Shown: piece by piece, positions 1 to 10,700 of the stretch
How the letters are laid out: each line of letters starts with the position of its first letter
How positions within the stretch are numbered: the first letter of the stretch is position 1
Assembly (NCBI GenBank): GCA_037783415.1
Contig: JAZGTN010000192.1
Location: 186,001-250,000, forward strand
Direction of reading: 5' to 3'
DNA length: 64,000 bases
Origin: Leptasterias polaris
Lineage: Eukaryota; Echinodermata; Asteroidea; Forcipulatida; Asteriidae
Notes under the pieces: model-generated
The model's database searches: none
What the model saw: only the letters and a program-made list of their open reading frames with translations
Told to the model about the DNA's origin: nothing
Program-made: the position numbers and the translations under genes

Positions 1-430
1 CAAAAATATTTGTACAGTATTCACAAAGCATCCCTTGGCTTCAACTAAAAATGATTAATGAGGACAGTATCACACCATCTAAAAACCCAGCAAGCTTTTA
101 GACAATAATGTCTTGGCCTTTTATGGGTAATATAATCGATGGTAAACAACCCTTTAAAAGCATCCTGAAGGCATAGTGGCCTATTATGCAAGTTGAGTCA
201 TGGCAACAGGAAACGCTTACTCTAACATGTCCCAGATCGCGACACTTCAAACCAAGACAATTTTATTTCCAAACTCCGAAGGGCTTTCTCCCGGTTCAAA
301 TTCACCTCCAGCAAAACAAACTTTAAAGGGACAGAACAATATTAGTTACAACATGACTGATCTTTTTTCTTGTATTATTTCTTTAAGGCACTATTTCAAT
401 TAAACTTACACAATTTGTTTGTATACGGAA
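1..430. other. AT-rich non-coding stretch
   Basis: No recognisable gene or repeat boundary. If the MICU model is right, this lies within its AT-AC intron. Confidence 0.5.
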
Positions 431-903
431 AGATTAGAGGAATACATTGGGGGAGATTAGAGGAATACATTGGGGGAGATTAGAGGAATACATTGGGGGA
501 GATTAGAGGAATACATTGGGGGAGATTAGAGGAATACATTGGGGGAGATTAGAGGAATACATTGGGGGAGATTAGAGGAATACATTGGGGGAGATTAGAG
601 GAATACATTGGGGGAGATTAGAGGAATACATTGGGGGAGATTAGAGGAATACATGGGGGAGATTAGAGGAATACATTGGGGGAGATTAGAGGAATACATT
701 GGGGGAGATTAGAGGAATACATTGGGGGAGATTAGAGGAATACATTGGGGGAGATTAGAGGAATACATTGGGGGAGATTAGAGGAATACATTGGGGGAGA
801 TTAGAGGAATACATTGGGGGAGATTAGAGGAATACATTGGGGAGATTAGAGGAATACATTGGGGGAGATTAGAGGAATACATTGGGGGAGATTAGAGGAA
901 TAC
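431..903. repeat. 23-bp minisatellite, about 20.6 copies
   Basis: Tandem array of a 23-bp unit (AGATTAGAGGAATACATT followed by five G). Copies are almost identical; the only differences seen are single-base deletions near 654 and 838. The near-perfect homogeneity suggests recent expansion. Each unit has one G5 run on the plus strand. Confidence 0.97.
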
Positions 904-1868
904 CATGGCAAAAAAAACCCCCCAAACTTTTGAGATTATGTGCTGTGCCTTATCTTTAATTGGATGCATACTGCATTACATTATGCAGTAAAAGGCTGTT
1001 TGTTATCCCAGTCCTAATTGAGATTGAATAATCAGCAAGGACTCATGCTCGTAATTTGAAGCACACTTAAGGTCTCGCTTGTTTCACTTGCACTTTGATC
1101 AACTCTAATACAAGATTCCCTCGGGACAACAAAAAACAATCCCACTGCAATTCTGTTGACTCTCAAAGCACAGTCAAGGACACCATGATATCCTTTCATA
1201 ACATTCGTTGGAGGTGCCTGATATAAGTGAGCTCCTAAGACAACATTCAAGAAAAGAGATTACTCTAGAACAGGCTAGTCAAAACTTTGAGACCAATTAA
1301 GAACTCACTCCGCAGCAGTGAGGATAATAACAAGAAGTCCCCTCTATCCACAAAGCGAAAGTAGTAGTCCCGCCCGATTTCCTACTTTCTGCCCAGGTAG
1401 TAGTTAATCAACAGGACAGTTCCTTCCAGAACTAAGTAGTCCCCCAAATTCCAAAATCTACTCTGTGGCAGTAGAATAAAAAGCAAGACAAGTTCTCAAA
1501 GAACAAATCTACACAGCAAAGTAGATATATGCGCATGGTACAGCAACTATACACACAGAGATACTCTCAATACTTTACTGCACAGACATAATTATGTATG
1601 CCGTAAAGCGTAATCAAAGGTTCTCATAGAGATCTTAAAATGAAACTCCAGGACTTTCCAGGACAAATTATGGCTTTCCACAACCAATTCTTACCCCAAA
1701 AAGTTTTTTTTTTTTTTTTTATCTTAGGAGTCTGTGTACAACACACTGACTAATAAAGGTCTGTGTGTGCATGTACGAGTAGTGTGTACCTTCAAGTTCT
1801 CCACCTGACCATCAGGCATTCAATCCTCCAGCTATATACAAAACACCAAGACATATCCTCCACTTACA
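904..1868. other. Non-coding stretch with poly-T tract
   Basis: No supported gene. A run of 18 T occurs at about 1705-1722. Short open frames on either strand resemble nothing known to me. Confidence 0.5.
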
Positions 1869-1870
1869 CT

Positions 1871-3600
1871 AATAATAATAATAATAATAAACATGACATT
1901 TATATAGCGCCTTTTACCAGAGGATGCAAAGCACTGGAAAATGAAAAGAACAGAGAGCCAGAAAGGCAGGGGGGGGGGGGGGCACCCAGATTACACACGA
2001 GCAGAGAAAAGATGAGTCTTCAGGGCCTTAAGTTATAAAAGGGGTGAGACCAGTTGAATTTCTAACATGAGTGGAAGGTTATTCCATAGCCTTGGGGCAG
2101 AGACAGAAAAAGCTCAGTCACCAGCCAGTTTGTGAGATTTGGAGACAGGTTGTTGAGAGACTTGTATGTATGAACAAGAGTGTGGAATTGAAAGCGTTTA
2201 GCAACTGGAAGCCAGTGGAGGTCACGAAGAAGAGGAGAAATATGGACAAATTTGGGCTTCTTGAAAATAAGCGTAGCACACCTGTTCTGAATTTTTTGAA
2301 GATGAGAGATGTTTTTCTGAGACAAACCATTCAGAAGACAGCTACAATAGTCCAACTTGGATAGAATAAGGGAACGAACTGCGTTATGGCATGCATCAGC
2401 ATGGAGTGTCGTGGAGTGTCGTGGCCGAGTGGTTAAGAGCACCGAACTCAAGCGCTTGTGTTTCTGTTCAGCAGAGTGTGGGTTCGAGTCCCAGTCGTGA
2501 CACTTGTGTCCCTGAGCAAGACACTTAACTATAATTGCTTCTCTCCACCCAGGGGTAAAATGGGTACCTGTGAGGGCAGAGATGGTTCTTGTGATTGATT
2601 TAGCTTAGTAGCGCATATATTGCAGCACAGGCTGTATACTCCCCAGGGAGCTGAGATGGTTTAAGGAATGAAATAAATGGCCCAGTGACCAGGGGTAATA
2701 ATGTTAAGAAGCGCTTTGAGACGCCCTTGGGTGTGATAAAGCGCGATATAAATCCATATTATTATTATTATTATTATTATTTAGGAAACGTCTGATTCTG
2801 TTAAGGATCCGGATCAGAAAATTGAGGGATCGACAAAGTTGGGTTACGTGACTAGTCATGGTCGAAAACAGCACCCAAGTTCTTGACGGAAGGAGATGGG
2901 GAGATTTGAACTTCATCTAGCTGGAATGTGAGGTGTTGAAGGCGCTTATAATGGTTAGGAGAAGAGGCGATGAAGAACTCAGTTTTTGCGCAGTTCATCA
3001 TCAGTTTATTGCTGATCATCCATGCCTGCAGCTCCTTAACACACTTCGCAAGTCTGAACAGAGCACAAGCTGCGTCCCCGGGAACAGTTGGATCAAAGCA
3101 CAAAAATAACTGCACATCATCAGCATAGATGTGATATTGGATAGCATGCTGCCGGACAATATGACCAATGGAGTGGGTATAATATGTGAAAACTTGGGGT
3201 CCAATGACTGATCCTTGTGGGACGCCATATTTCAGTGGGGTTTCTGACGAAACGGATCCTTCGACACTATAACTTGGCTTGATCTTTCACTTAAGTATGA
3301 CCCGAACCATTGATGAACAGCACACTGAATACCAAAGTCATCAGTGAGACGCTGCAAGAGAATGGGATGATCAACCGTATCAAAGGCAGCTGACCTGTCT
3401 AAATAGCACTAGCAAAACAGCTTCCTGTCGGTCAATAGCTCTAAGAAAGGTATCCCTGCACAGTGAGAAGAGCAGTCTCAGTGCTGTGTGCACAACGGTA
3501 AGCAGACTGCAATGGCTCCCCCAAATTATTAGAGTTGATGAAGGCAGCTACTTGTGGGTGGATACAGTTCTTTCAATCAACTTACCCAAAAGTCTTATGC
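1871..3600 (-). mobile_element. CR1/L2-like LINE fragment, degenerate, split by a SINE
   Basis: Non-LTR retrotransposon remnant read from high to low coordinates. Reverse transcriptase pieces in order: [26 protein letters not shown] with [15 protein letters not shown], the catalytic box IYADDVQLFL at about 3112-3141, VKELQAWMISNKLMMNCAKT, then RIRRFL. After the SINE insertion it continues ACHNAVRSLILSKLDYCSCL, LQKIQNRCATLIFKK, LLRDLHWLPVAKRFQFHTLV and a degenerate LWNNLP-like end. The 3' tail is GCGCTATATAAATG plus (TTA)n. Several frameshifts and 5' truncation make it inactive. The residues fit the CR1/L2/Rex1 group; the exact clade cannot be fixed by eye. Confidence 0.88.
2416..2781 (+). mobile_element. 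tRNA-derived SINE (family 1), copy 1, inside the LINE
   Basis: Head resembles a Leu/Ser-type tRNA: A box TGGCCGAGTGGTTAAGA, B box GGTTCGAGTCC, and ends GTGTC/GACAC that could pair. A body follows (CACCCAGGGGTAAAATGGGT, CTGTATACTCCCCAGGGAGC), then the tail GCGCGATATAAATCC and (ATT)n. It interrupts the LINE frame between RIRRFL and ACHNAVRSL. A partial duplication of GAGTGTCGTG sits at its 5' edge. Not a functional tRNA gene. Confidence 0.9.
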
Positions 3601-3647
3601 CCCAAAATTTGAATCTGCCTCCATGTTTACACCAAAAATGGCTTTAA

Positions 3648-3993
3648 AGGCAAAGTGTACCTTTGGTTTTTGGAATTGTTCGATTGTTTTTATCCTATAT
3701 AAATGTTCATATAGGCCTATACAATAAGACTAACATGTGAAAATTTCACTTCAAAAGGTGGTCACATTTTTTAGATATCGCCAAAAAACCGTCCATGCAG
3801 GAAGAATATACTCAATCTGAGAAGCGTTTCTGACAGAAATATGTTTCTCAGATTCAAATTTTGGGGCATAAAACTTGATACCTTTTTCCATAACCACAAT
3901 GCTTTATACTATTTATAATCTGCTGTACTTCTTACCACATAAGTTTTTATTGCCATTAATTTTCAAAGTCATTACCAAACGTATACAGACCCT
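3648..3993. mobile_element. TTAA-flanked MITE, family alpha, copy 1
   Basis: Flanked by TTAA at 3644-3647 and 3994-3997. Ends AGGCAAAGTGTACCTTTGG and, inverted, AGGGTCTGTATACGTTTGG. Shares its body with 4806-5191 and 14411-15012 (TTTTTGGAA, ATCCTATATAAATG, GTGAAAATTTCACTTCAAAA, CAGGAAGAATA, TTTCTCAGATTCAAATTTT). TTAA duplication is typical of piggyBac-type elements; that assignment is inference. Confidence 0.8.
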
Positions 3994-4655
3994 TTAATAG
4001 AACCAAAACCACTTGAGTAAACCTTTAAAGTGTTCTACCGTTCCAAACATACTGTGCATCAAATGAGAGCCGCATTGCACAAGTAACAAGTAAAGGGCTT
4101 CATATGCATCATGAGGAATAGTAATGCACACTGGATGACTGCCATAGTTGAATATGTAGCATGTGTGGGTTGTGCAAGAATCCATGAGTTTTCAATTCCC
4201 TTTTTTCAAGGAATATTAATGTTCCATGACTCCTGATCATATTTTAAAACGATTTCATGACTTTCCATAATAGCTTTCAATTCCTAAATTGTCCATGACT
4301 GTTGGAACCCTGTCAGTACTTGTTATCTTTACAGCACATACTTCTCCTGTAAAGCTAGATAGATAAAACTTTATTGTACCATGAGAAATTTGTTTGGCAT
4401 TTTGAAAGTATAAAAAGTATTCTAAAAATACATAGAACACTATCATATCCAATTAAATTAAAATGCTACAAAGGAACAGTAAAAACACTATTAAAATAAA
4501 AAATAAAAACAGCTGTAATAATCAGTGTAAACACTGTTAGTTCTTTTGAATAAATTTTGAGAAAATAATAGTCGCCAGAATAATCTTAGTTTTACAAGAC
4601 ATCCCAAGACTTGATAAACATGTTCTTCTTATGAGATTTGATGACATGAATTAAT

Positions 4656-4665
4656 AAAAGGATAT
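4656..4665 (-). promoter_or_regulatory. U12-type (AT-AC) 5' splice site
   Basis: On the minus strand the ten bases directly after GAG CTT GAA read ATATCCTTTT, an exact match to the known U12-type AT-AC donor consensus ATATCCTTT. The intron is phase 0. The matching branch site and AC acceptor were not found with a following family-like exon in 1-4650, so they are expected outside the window. Confidence 0.75.
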
Positions 4666-4705
4666 TTCAAGCTCCAGAACCTCAGACTGTAAATTATCCA
4701 TGAAC
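4666..4705 (-). CDS. MICU3: MICU exon g (FMDNLQSEVLELE), ends at an AT-AC-type donor
   Basis: 40 nt; acceptor gttcatccctacag. One base completes Met, then FMDNLQSEVLELE, matching the family motif FMDNLQTEVLEIE. No GT donor fits: reading on gives Ile-Ser-Phe-Tyr and a stop. The exon is therefore ended before ATATCCTTTT, which also fits the family protein alignment. The next exon should begin with the Phe/Leu region leading to the second EF-hand and was not found in 1-4660. Confidence 0.82.
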
Positions 4706-7700
4706 CTGTAGGGATGAACAACACAGATAAGGTAACATAAATGTTGTGTTATTAAGGCAATAGTTAAAAAGAGATTGAGGAAAATATACTTTCTGAAGAT
4801 TAACCAGGTAAAGTATACCTTTGGTTTTTGGAACCGGTTCGATTGTTTAAATCCTATATAAATGTAGAAATCAATAAAACTAACCTGTGAAAATTTCACT
4901 TCAAAAGGGGGTCGCGTTTTTGAAATATCACCGAAAAACCGGAGCGAATATGTCCACACAGGAAGAATAATCCCTATAGGAATACACAATCTGGGGAACG
5001 TTTCTGACAGAAACATTTCTCAGATTCAAATTTTGAGGCATAAAAACTGATATCTTTTTCCATAACCACATTACTTCGAAGTGAAATGATTCTCAAAATG
5101 CTTTATACTATCCAAAGCTGCTGTACTTTTTTCCATATAAGTTTTAATTGGCATTAATTTTCAATGTCATTACCAAACGTAGACAGACCCTTTAAAGGCA
5201 CTGGACACGTTTGGTAATTACTCAAAATATATATTAGCATAAAAACTTACTTGGTAACAAGCAACGGAGAGCTGTTTATAGTATAAAACGTTGTGAGAAA
5301 CGACTCCCTCTGAAGTAAAGTAGTTATTGAGAAAGAGGTAATTTCTCACTAAAATATTTGAATCTGAAAAAGACTTCAGGCCTGAAGCCTTTCTCAGGCA
5401 TCTGAAAGCACACAAATTTGTGCAACAAGGGTGTTTTTTCATTCATTATTTTCTTGTAACTTCGATGACCAATTGAGCCCAAATTGTCACAGGTTTATAT
5501 GCATATGTTTGGATACACCAAGTGACAATACTGCATGGTCTTTCACAATTACCAAACGTGTCCAGTTCCTTTAAGTTAATAAGCACAGGTGCGACATTGG
5601 CCATTGGAAGAAAGTAGGAACATTTTATTGAGAACAAGGGCTGACTGTACCAACATGAACCTATGGTACAGGCTTTAATAGACTTTCAAAGCTATTTAAA
5701 TAATAAAAAATCAGATTCTTCTGAAGGCAAAAAATCGGATATCAGATTAAAGTTGAAAGAATATTATGCCTGTTAAACACCAGAAAAGGGCAGTATTGAT
5801 CAGACTGGTGCTATTGACCCCAACACAGGAATCTTAACACTGATCTTTGGGGACCTGACCTTGACAGCCCAAGTGTTCATGATTTATACTCACATGCAGA
5901 AAGTAGCATAATTGAGAGTTTCTGTGCCCTTTGAACCAAAGAAGTAGCGCAACAGCGTGGTTTCCTGGACCTGTAGTTCCTGTTCGATGGTTTAAGTTAG
6001 GCATGGGGGTAGACACGTTAATAACATAACAGAAAGTATCCTTTTAAAACTATACATAAAAACCATCAAACTAAAAACGGTTGCAAAAATGATTTTGTAT
6101 GGAATGAATTTGGATGTAAAGCACAAATAGAACGAATACAGCAAACTGATTTAATTGCACTATTTGGACAATATTAAACAAATGTCCCGGCCTCTCAACT
6201 TTAAATCCAATTGATACCTTTTACCGGGTGATAATTATTCTGAAATGATAGTAAAACATGCAGAGAGAATAAAAAATCACACAATTGTCCAGGCAAGATA
6301 ATCATGCAAAAGTGGATCAGCACTGCACTGATGAAAAATAGCTCCACAGAAAAAAAGATGTGCAGAGTGAGAAGTCTATAAAAAACATATGTTTCTGCTA
6401 CATAAAACTAGACACTGTGCATGGCTGTATTGTTGGCAAAGGCTTAGAGTAGACAATGTATAATGGGTGTTTTTAATGTTGGCAAAGGTACTTTTACTAC
6501 AGCCTTTCTTTCATTGAATCAAGATATAAACACTGTACACAGCAAAACCTTGGGAATAATCAGCAATAAAAAACACTTTCGGTTTTCCTTATTTTTAAAT
6601 TTTACATTTATGATTCTTACACAAATACAGCAGGGTTTCAAATTTCAAAGAAGGGAAAGATAACTGTGAGAGTCGATCATGGTTCCATTGTTCTTCATAC
6701 ACGTACTCAGTGTAGAGTTCCTTCAAGTTTGATGTGTTTCCCTTCTGCTCTAATCATATCTTTGCGACCAGCTTGACCAGATTTACATGAGATGACAATG
6801 CCAGATACCCACAACTGAGCTTCTGGAAAATAGTTAAGAAACCTCTTTAGGTTTTTACTGTACCCTGCTGTGTGTACAACTCGTCTCTCTAGAGAGTAAC
6901 TTTATATCCTTTTAATTTTTGTGTGTTTCCTTCACGTTTTTACTTTCATTTGTATATCCACACTACTCCTGCAACTCAAATTAGTTTGTTTTCAAATCAA
7001 ATTGCAATCAACAATGCTTAACTTGAACTAGAATCTGAAAATGTAAGTGTTACAGGAAACGACCCAAAGAGGTCATTGATTACTGACATTTATATGAACA
7101 AAATGTGGTATTAAAATCTGTCCTAGTTTCTGGGGGTGGTCTTGTGTCGGGCATTGTGTCCTCGCACTTTCTATGAGGAAAGATTTCGCAGTTTCCTTTT
7201 TTAGTTGTATCCCTCAAGTATTCTGTGAGCCGACAGGAAATGCTCATGTCGAGGAAGTGGGTTGACCCGACAGAAAGAAAACTTTATTGACTTTCCTGTT
7301 TCAAAGGTTACTATACAACACTGGAAATTACTTGACATTTTATAAAACAAGCTTTGTCTGAACACAATACTGATACAATCATAGTGAAAACAAAATATAA
7401 TACAATAACTGATGAGTTTGACAGATGTTGAACTAGCATCAGAGGGGTAAAGAATATTATTGAGTTTTTACCCTTACACCGATGTGTATAAAGCACTTTA
7501 TACTCAGTACTTTCCCTGAAATATCCACAGGCATATTACTCGGGTGGGATTCGAACCCACAACCTTTGTCATTCTAGAGCAGATGTCTCACCAACAAGTC
7601 CACCGAGATTACCCGGTATATAGAGGCAATTCGTATCCCACCCGAATATATATACAGTGCTTTACACACATCAGTGTAAGGGTGTAAACCCAATAATATA

Positions 7701-10700
7701 ACTGCTGTGTTTTTTTAGTTTCATTTTGATTCAAAGAAATAAAGCGCCACCAAGAAGTACCCTTGTCTTTGAAGCTTAGTTTGTAAAATTCACACATTTT
7801 GAAAAAACATTTTTGGGAAATTCAAAAACAAGATGTGAGGTTTTGATGGATAAACTAAGAAAGCTGTTATAATGAAAACATGGAAAACTCTTAAGTCGTT
7901 ATGTAGTTGATGAGCACTGAATATTTTTTAAACACTGCAACAGTTTGTTCTGTTTTGCATTTAGTGTTCATTTTCCCATACGGTCTGTCAATATATTGTT
8001 TAACGTAAAATTATGTTATGTGTTGTTGGAATGTATTTTGTCTTAATTTGTTAAAATTAAATCCACCACAATTACCGGTTGCGTTGAGGATCTAGTCTTG
8101 GTGTTTCTGCTGCCTCTCAAAGCCTTGGAAGAAAAGTGTCACAACTCAGTTTAAAAGGTCAACACGGTTGTTCATTCATTTAAGGAACATACTCAAGGGT
8201 TGGTGTTAATGACAGCAGAAGTTAATGGCCACGATTATTGGAGCGTTTAATCCATTTAGTTAATACTATTTGAATGCTCGTCAGTTTTGAGATGATCGAT
8301 TTGATAGTCGGATGCTGCAAACTGCTTTTGAGATAAACAAGCCAAAAATCCGATTACGTTGTGTATTTCTATAGTAGTGTAGTAGTAGGAGTAGTAAATT
8401 GTGTGCAAAGTGAACCTACACTAGAATGCTGTTAGCTTCTAATCTATTTGTGTCAGGTGCAATAGAATCTTATCTGAGTGAGGAAAATTATTGTGCACTG
8501 AAGGTGATTGTGGTCATGGTTAAGATTGTTACACTGTGAATGTTGGAGTGAATTGTACAATCGAGTGACAGGTTTTGTTAGAAAGATGTTAATTTTATGT
8601 GAGAAGAAGTCTGATGTAAAACCGATCCTTAACCAATAAGATGCTTTAGCATGAAAAGTGCACATGCAAATATTTCTATTATTTCCACATAAAAAGTTGT
8701 TTCCAAAAGCCCATACTGTGAGAATTGTCAATACTTGGCTCTTTAACATGAAACAAGGTCAATCATTTGATGAAAGACAATTTGTTTTCAAGAAATTTTG
8801 ATCAGAAACCAATGACCCACTTCTTTAAGTATTCAGTTTGCAACATCAGTAAAGCCCTATGCTATTTTTTCCCTTTGCTGATGGGAAGGAAAACTGAATT
8901 GAAGACGAGTGGTTCACTTAGAAATCTTAGCACATTGAATTGCATGACAGAGTTGATGTTAGTAAGCACAAAAGCAAGCTTTCTATAAAATGTATAAATA
9001 CAAAGTATTAGTAAAAAGGAGCTATAGAACAGAAATTTACAGCAAAAAGGCACTAATTTAACTAGAAATTTGAAAATAACTGCAATGATGTGACTTGGAA
9101 CATTTTTAAACACTGCTCTATTTAGCATGGGTCTCAAGAGATCAATATGCATGCGGTTGAAGCTGATGCACCTTATGGACCATGATTACTTCTTGTACTG
9201 TGAAAGCTAGCTGATGATGTCAATCCCATCTTCTGTTTATCATAACATGCATTTGAGTAATTACGTTGGGCACTAGAGTCGAGCCGAACCAAACTATTGA
9301 ATTAGGTACATGAAAAGTTTGACGTCTGAAACAGTTAGGAGCCACTATAGATGTGCTGGAAGTCAAAAGATCGACTGTTGCAATCGTTCGGAAATACTCT
9401 GGATCATCCTGGCTTTAGACGTTGACCTTATGCCAATTATATGTTGTGTATGGTAACTAGAGGAAAGATAGCTTAATGATATTTTAAAGCATTCTTCTTC
9501 CTCTTCGTTCAGCTAACATAGCATGGAGATTTTGGTGTGTGCATACTGTGGCTCCCCATAATTGTTAACTACACCGTGTTTTTTTTTTATACTACTAAAA
9601 AATTTATTTAATTAATACACACGGCAAAACTGACCACGTTGTTGACCATGTTGTTACATATAGTAGGATGGAATACCATATTACCGAGGTACTAAGCGAT
9701 TTTACAATTTTGTACATTTTCTTATTTTCAGCCAATTTACATTAAGTTTGCCTGTCTGAAACAGAAATTTATTTGGATGGACCTAGAGCTGCACCTAATC
9801 TATAATTTGGTTCGGCGCGACTCTGGAGCGCATGTCTGAACCGAGTGTAAGACTGCTCTCCTAAAATGACTGACGGAAGTCAGCACTTTCCACCTGCTTA
9901 ACACATGAATTCCATCATCATTTCTGACAGCTTGGGAAACTGTATCTCAAGAAATGATTCTTGTTAAACATTTGCATATAACAGCCAGAGTGGACAGTAA
10001 CATTGTGCAATTTATTCTCAGTTAATGGAGTAGGTAATACTAGTTTCCAAGGCAACTGCATTTAAATAATCGTAAGTCAGAAGCAAAATACTGAAAGCAA
10101 AACATTAATATTGGTGAATGCTAAACACATTGAAAAAGATGAAGCCAAACAGCAGGAAAAGTATTACGATAAAATGATTGGGGACAAAATTCAAGAGTTG
10201 GTGTGCAATTGTATGAGTGGATACCTACATGCAGATGACCAGTATCATCCGGGGGTTTAGTGAGAATGACACACACAGGAAGGGAAAACGGAAAGGAACA
10301 AGAGTGTCAATAAATGGGTTAGGAGGTGTCAGGTTAATCCATTGAAAGTATTCAGCAATAACAGCAAAGACATCCACCTCAGTCAGCACAATCTTAGTAA
10401 AGAAATGTGAACAAATTAATTTTCAGTGGTGCAAAGGTTTCAATTGACAGGGCAAATACGGTGAATGATTGTCGGTAAACTTTCCGATCACTTTAACATT
10501 GGATATTCTCATTACCATTTCCCAATAACTGTCTATAAGTAAGTTAATATTGCAATAGTATAACTAGACAATGTAGGGTTTGCTTTCATTTTGAAAATTA
10601 AGTCCACTGCAATTGCGGCTACAGCTGAATACAACTGAGTGACCTCATTCTTATAAAATCCAATTAATATTAATGCCTGAATACACAAACACAACCTGAA

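Noticed and set aside
431..903. Regular repeats resembling a CRISPR array
   Set aside because: The units are contiguous 23-bp tandem copies without variable spacers, in a eukaryotic intron; this is a minisatellite.
1032..1250. 72-codon minus-strand frame as a further MICU exon
   Set aside because: Its residues do not match the region after FMDNLQSEVLELE, and no AC acceptor with a U12 branch site leads into it.
2416..2505. Leu/Ser-type tRNA gene
   Set aside because: A and B boxes are present but the anticodon arm and acceptor stem are not consistent, and the sequence runs into a SINE body and (ATT)n tail; it is a SINE.
2793..2812. GGATCCTTAACAG as a U12 branch point for the AT-AC intron
   Set aside because: It lies inside the LINE reverse transcriptase reading frame (RILNRIRRFL) and is followed by no MICU-like exon.
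4651..5016. 121-codon open frame spanning MICU exon g
   Set aside because: Only 4666-4705 is exon; the rest is alpha MITE and intron read through a strong acceptor.
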